Source: Natronomonas sp.
GTDB taxonomy: Archaea; Halobacteriota; Halobacteria; Halobacteriales; Haloarculaceae
Reading direction: 5' to 3'
DNA: 7,378 nucleotides
NCBI GenBank assembly: GCA_007135435.1
Contig: SLIW01000325.1
Span: forward strand, 1-7,378
In this document: positions 5,571-7,378 of the stretch, one piece after another
Position numbering within the stretch: the first letter of the stretch is position 1
How the letters are laid out: each line of letters starts with the position of its first letter
Position numbers and translations under genes: made by a program
Notes under the pieces: generated by a model
What the model saw: the letters and a program-made list of their open reading frames with translations, nothing else
What the model was told of the DNA's origin: nothing
Databases searched by the model: none

Positions 5571-5576
5571 CCTTTC
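5571..5576 (+). promoter_or_regulatory. TATA-like box of the P-type ATPase gene
   Basis: CCTTTC, preceded by ACAAA, is centred about 29 bases before the ATG at 5603. It is the most AT-rich point near the gene start and fits leaderless spacing. GTG codons at 5597 and 5600 are in frame directly before the ATG and cannot be excluded as starts. Confidence 0.4.
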
Positions 5577-5602
5577 GGTCACTGGCCCCATTGGCGGTGG
5601 TG

Positions 5603-7378
5603 ATGGACGAGTGCGCGCTCTGCGACCTGCCCACGCCCGACCCGCCGGTGACCGGCGACGGCGTCGACGGTGCCTTCTGCTGTCGGGGCTGTCTGGAGGT
5701 CGCGGCGCGCCTCGACGACCTCGCGGACGCCGACGAGGACCGCGAGGAGGCAGCCGAGCGCGCGGCCCGGTCGCGGGAGGTGCCGGACGGCGCGGCGGAG
5801 ACCTACCTCGCGGTCGACGGGATGCACTGCACGACCTGCGAGGCGTTCCTGGCGCTCCGGGCGGACGAGGTCGACGGGATCCACGCCGTCGAGGCCAACT
5901 ACGCCGTCGAGACCGCCAGGGTGGTCTACGACCCCGAGCGGGTCTCGGAGTCGGCCCTCCCCGGGCTGCTGTCGGGGTACGGCTACACCGTCCGGTTCCG
6001 CGAGGAGGGCGACCGGACCGGCGTCGACCGCGACGCCCAGCGACGCCAGCACGACACCGTGCTGCGGATCATCGTCGGCGGGTTCTTCACGATGCTCGTC
6101 ATGCCCTGGTACCTCTTCTTCCTCTACCCGAGCTATGTCGGCATCGAGACCGGCATCGTCAACGTGGACACGACCACGCCCCTCACCCTCTACCTCCCGT
6201 TGATCTTCGTCGGGCTGTTCTCGTCGGTCGTCCTGTTCTACACCGGCTACCCGGTCCTGCGCGGCGCCTGGGTGAGCCTGCGGACGCGCCAGCCGAACAT
6301 GGACCTGCTCGTGTCGGTCGCCGCGCTCTCGGCGTACGGCTACAGCACGGTCGCGCTCGCCGTCGGGAGCACCCACCTCTACTACGACGTGAGCGTGGCG
6401 GTGATCATGGTCGTCACCGTCGGACGCTACTACGAGGGCCGGATCCGCTCGCGCGCGACCGACCGGCTCTCGTCCATCACGGCCGCCCGCGTCCGGGAGG
6501 CGACCAGGCTCACCGACGACGGCCGCGAGACCGTCCCGCTCGAGGCGGTCGAGCCGGAGGACCGCCTCGTCGTCGCGCCGGGCGACCGCGTCCCGGTCGA
6601 CGGTACCGTGGTCGAGGGGGTCGCGGACGTCGACGAATCGGTGCTGACCGGCGAGTCGCTGCCCGTCACCAAGCGGCCCGGCGACGCGGTCGTCGGCGGG
6701 TCGATCGTCGCCGACGACGCCCTGGTGGTCGCCGTCGGACGCGACGCCGAGAGCACCCTGGACCGCATCGCGACCGCGCTGTGGGAGATCCAGAGCCGCT
6801 CGCCGACCTCCCAGCGGCTGGCCGACGCGCTCGCGACCGTCTTCGTCCCACTCGTGCTCGTCCTCGGGACGGTCGTCACGCTCTGGCAGTTCGCCGCGGG
6901 CAACACTGTCGCGGGCGCGCTGCTGGCCGGCCTGACCGTCCTCGTGGTCTCCTGTCCCTGCGCGATGGGCCTGGCGACCCCGCTGGCGGTCTCCGCCGGG
7001 CTCCGCGACGCCCTGGACCGGGGGATCGTCGTCACCAACGAGTCGCTCTTCGAGGTCGCCCCGCGGGCCGACGTGGTGGTCTTCGACAAGACCGGCACGC
7101 TCACCGCCGGGGAGATGTCCGTGCTCGACGTCGCGGGCGACGACGAGACGCTCCGGCTCGCCGCGGCCGTCGAGCGCCTCGCCAGCCACCCGGTCGCCGA
7201 TTCCATCCTGGCGGCCGCCCGGTCGGACCTCCCGACCCCCGCGACCGACGATGCGGACGTCGCGACCGACGGTGGGGCCAGCCCTCCCGGGACGGACCTC
7301 GCCGACGAGGGATCCACGGCGTCGAAATCGCCAACGACCTCGCCCCAGCCTCCGTCCGCTTCGGAGGCGTCCGAGTCC
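5603..7378 (+). CDS. heavy-metal (probably copper) translocating P1B-type ATPase, 3' end outside window
   Basis: The first 592 codons of a P1B-type metal-exporting ATPase are present; the frame is open to the window edge. The N-terminus has a Cys-rich metal-binding module (C4-x2-C7 and FCCRGC at 25-30) like that of FixI/CopA2-type copper ATPases, then an HMA domain (about 68-132) with GMHCTTC (C76, C79). Membrane helices lie at about 153-175, 194-216, 234-254, 260-277, 413-430 and 437-460. The actuator loop has TGES (349-352), helix 6 carries the CPC metal site (451-453), the phosphorylated Asp is D495 in DKTGTLT, and the nucleotide-domain HP motif is H529-P530. CPC with a GMHCxxC HMA favours Cu+/Ag+ (P1B-1), but the deciding motifs of helices 7-8 and the C-terminal hinge are beyond the window. 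From about residue 541 there is a Ser/Thr/Pro/Asp-rich, probably disordered insertion. It is divergent from the His-rich membrane protein gene. Confidence 0.95.
   Translation, partial: MDECALCDLPTPDPPVTGDGVDGAFCCRGCLEVAARLDDLADADEDREEAAERAARSREVPDGAAETYLAVDGMHCTTCEAFLALRADEVDGIHAVEANYAVETARVVYDPERVSESALPGLLSGYGYTVRFREEGDRTGVDRDAQRRQHDTVLRIIVGGFFTMLVMPWYLFFLYPSYVGIETGIVNVDTTTPLTLYLPLIFVGLFSSVVLFYTGYPVLRGAWVSLRTRQPNMDLLVSVAALSAYGYSTVALAVGSTHLYYDVSVAVIMVVTVGRYYEGRIRSRATDRLSSITAARVREATRLTDDGRETVPLEAVEPEDRLVVAPGDRVPVDGTVVEGVADVDESVLTGESLPVTKRPGDAVVGGSIVADDALVVAVGRDAESTLDRIATALWEIQSRSPTSQRLADALATVFVPLVLVLGTVVTLWQFAAGNTVAGALLAGLTVLVVSCPCAMGLATPLAVSAGLRDALDRGIVVTNESLFEVAPRADVVVFDKTGTLTAGEMSVLDVAGDDETLRLAAAVERLASHPVADSILAAARSDLPTPATDDADVATDGGASPPGTDLADEGSTASKSPTTSPQPPSASEASES

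Noticed and set aside
5419..5634. N-terminal extension of the His-rich membrane protein to a start at 5634
   Set aside because: The extra 72 residues are Arg/Pro/Ser-rich, would overlap the ATPase start, and would place the promoter and repeat region inside coding sequence. The TATA-like box 25-30 bases before 5418 argues for the shorter form.
5579..7189. 536-codon open frame on the minus strand opposite the P-type ATPase
   Set aside because: The plus strand carries every diagnostic P1B motif in one frame. The minus frame is a repetitive Asp/Arg/Gly/Val/Glu shadow.

Overview
The window looks like a chromosomal segment of a haloarchaeon (class Halobacteria). It has very high GC with G/C-ending codons, acidic proteins, families that are largely haloarchaeal (a HalOD1 domain protein and a DUF7344-type winged helix), and TATA-like boxes about 26-32 bases before most start codons with almost no 5' leader (leaderless transcription). 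The genus cannot be fixed from the sequence. No rRNA, tRNA, CRISPR array, insertion sequence or integrase was seen.

Layout: (1) bases 1-95 hold the 3' end of a small membrane protein resembling DUF4870/Tic20-like proteins. (2) After a gene-free stretch of about 307 bases comes a 614-residue SLC13/DASS-type anion permease with two TrkA-C (RCK_C) domains between its membrane halves (403-2247). (3) A divergent pair follows: a stand-alone HalOD1 domain protein (2680 to 2414, minus) and a 99-residue DUF7344-like winged-helix protein (2802-3101, plus). (4) A PAC2-family protein, probably a proteasome assembly chaperone, occupies 3223-3963. (5) A 53-residue two-helix membrane protein (4169-4330) is the only gene here with a clear Shine-Dalgarno site. 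(6) Two minus-strand genes follow: a 106-residue protein with four cysteines (4747 to 4427) and a 178-residue four-helix membrane protein with a His-rich outer loop (5418 to 4882). (7) Diverging from the latter is a heavy-metal (probably copper) P1B-type ATPase that starts at 5603 and runs off the window end.

The clearest functional unit is the right end. A Cu-type P1B ATPase with a Cys-rich N-terminal metal-binding module and an HMA domain is divergent from a His-rich membrane protein. Their shared 184-base intergenic region carries three copies of the heptamer TCGGTTC, which suggests, but does not prove, coordinated metal-related control. The other genes look like independent single-gene transcription units. 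I see no convincing new multi-gene defence or mobile system. The most original leads are the His-rich membrane protein with its shared promoter region, the unrecognised four-Cys protein with a perfect palindrome at its promoter, and a long disordered insertion in the ATPase nucleotide-binding domain.
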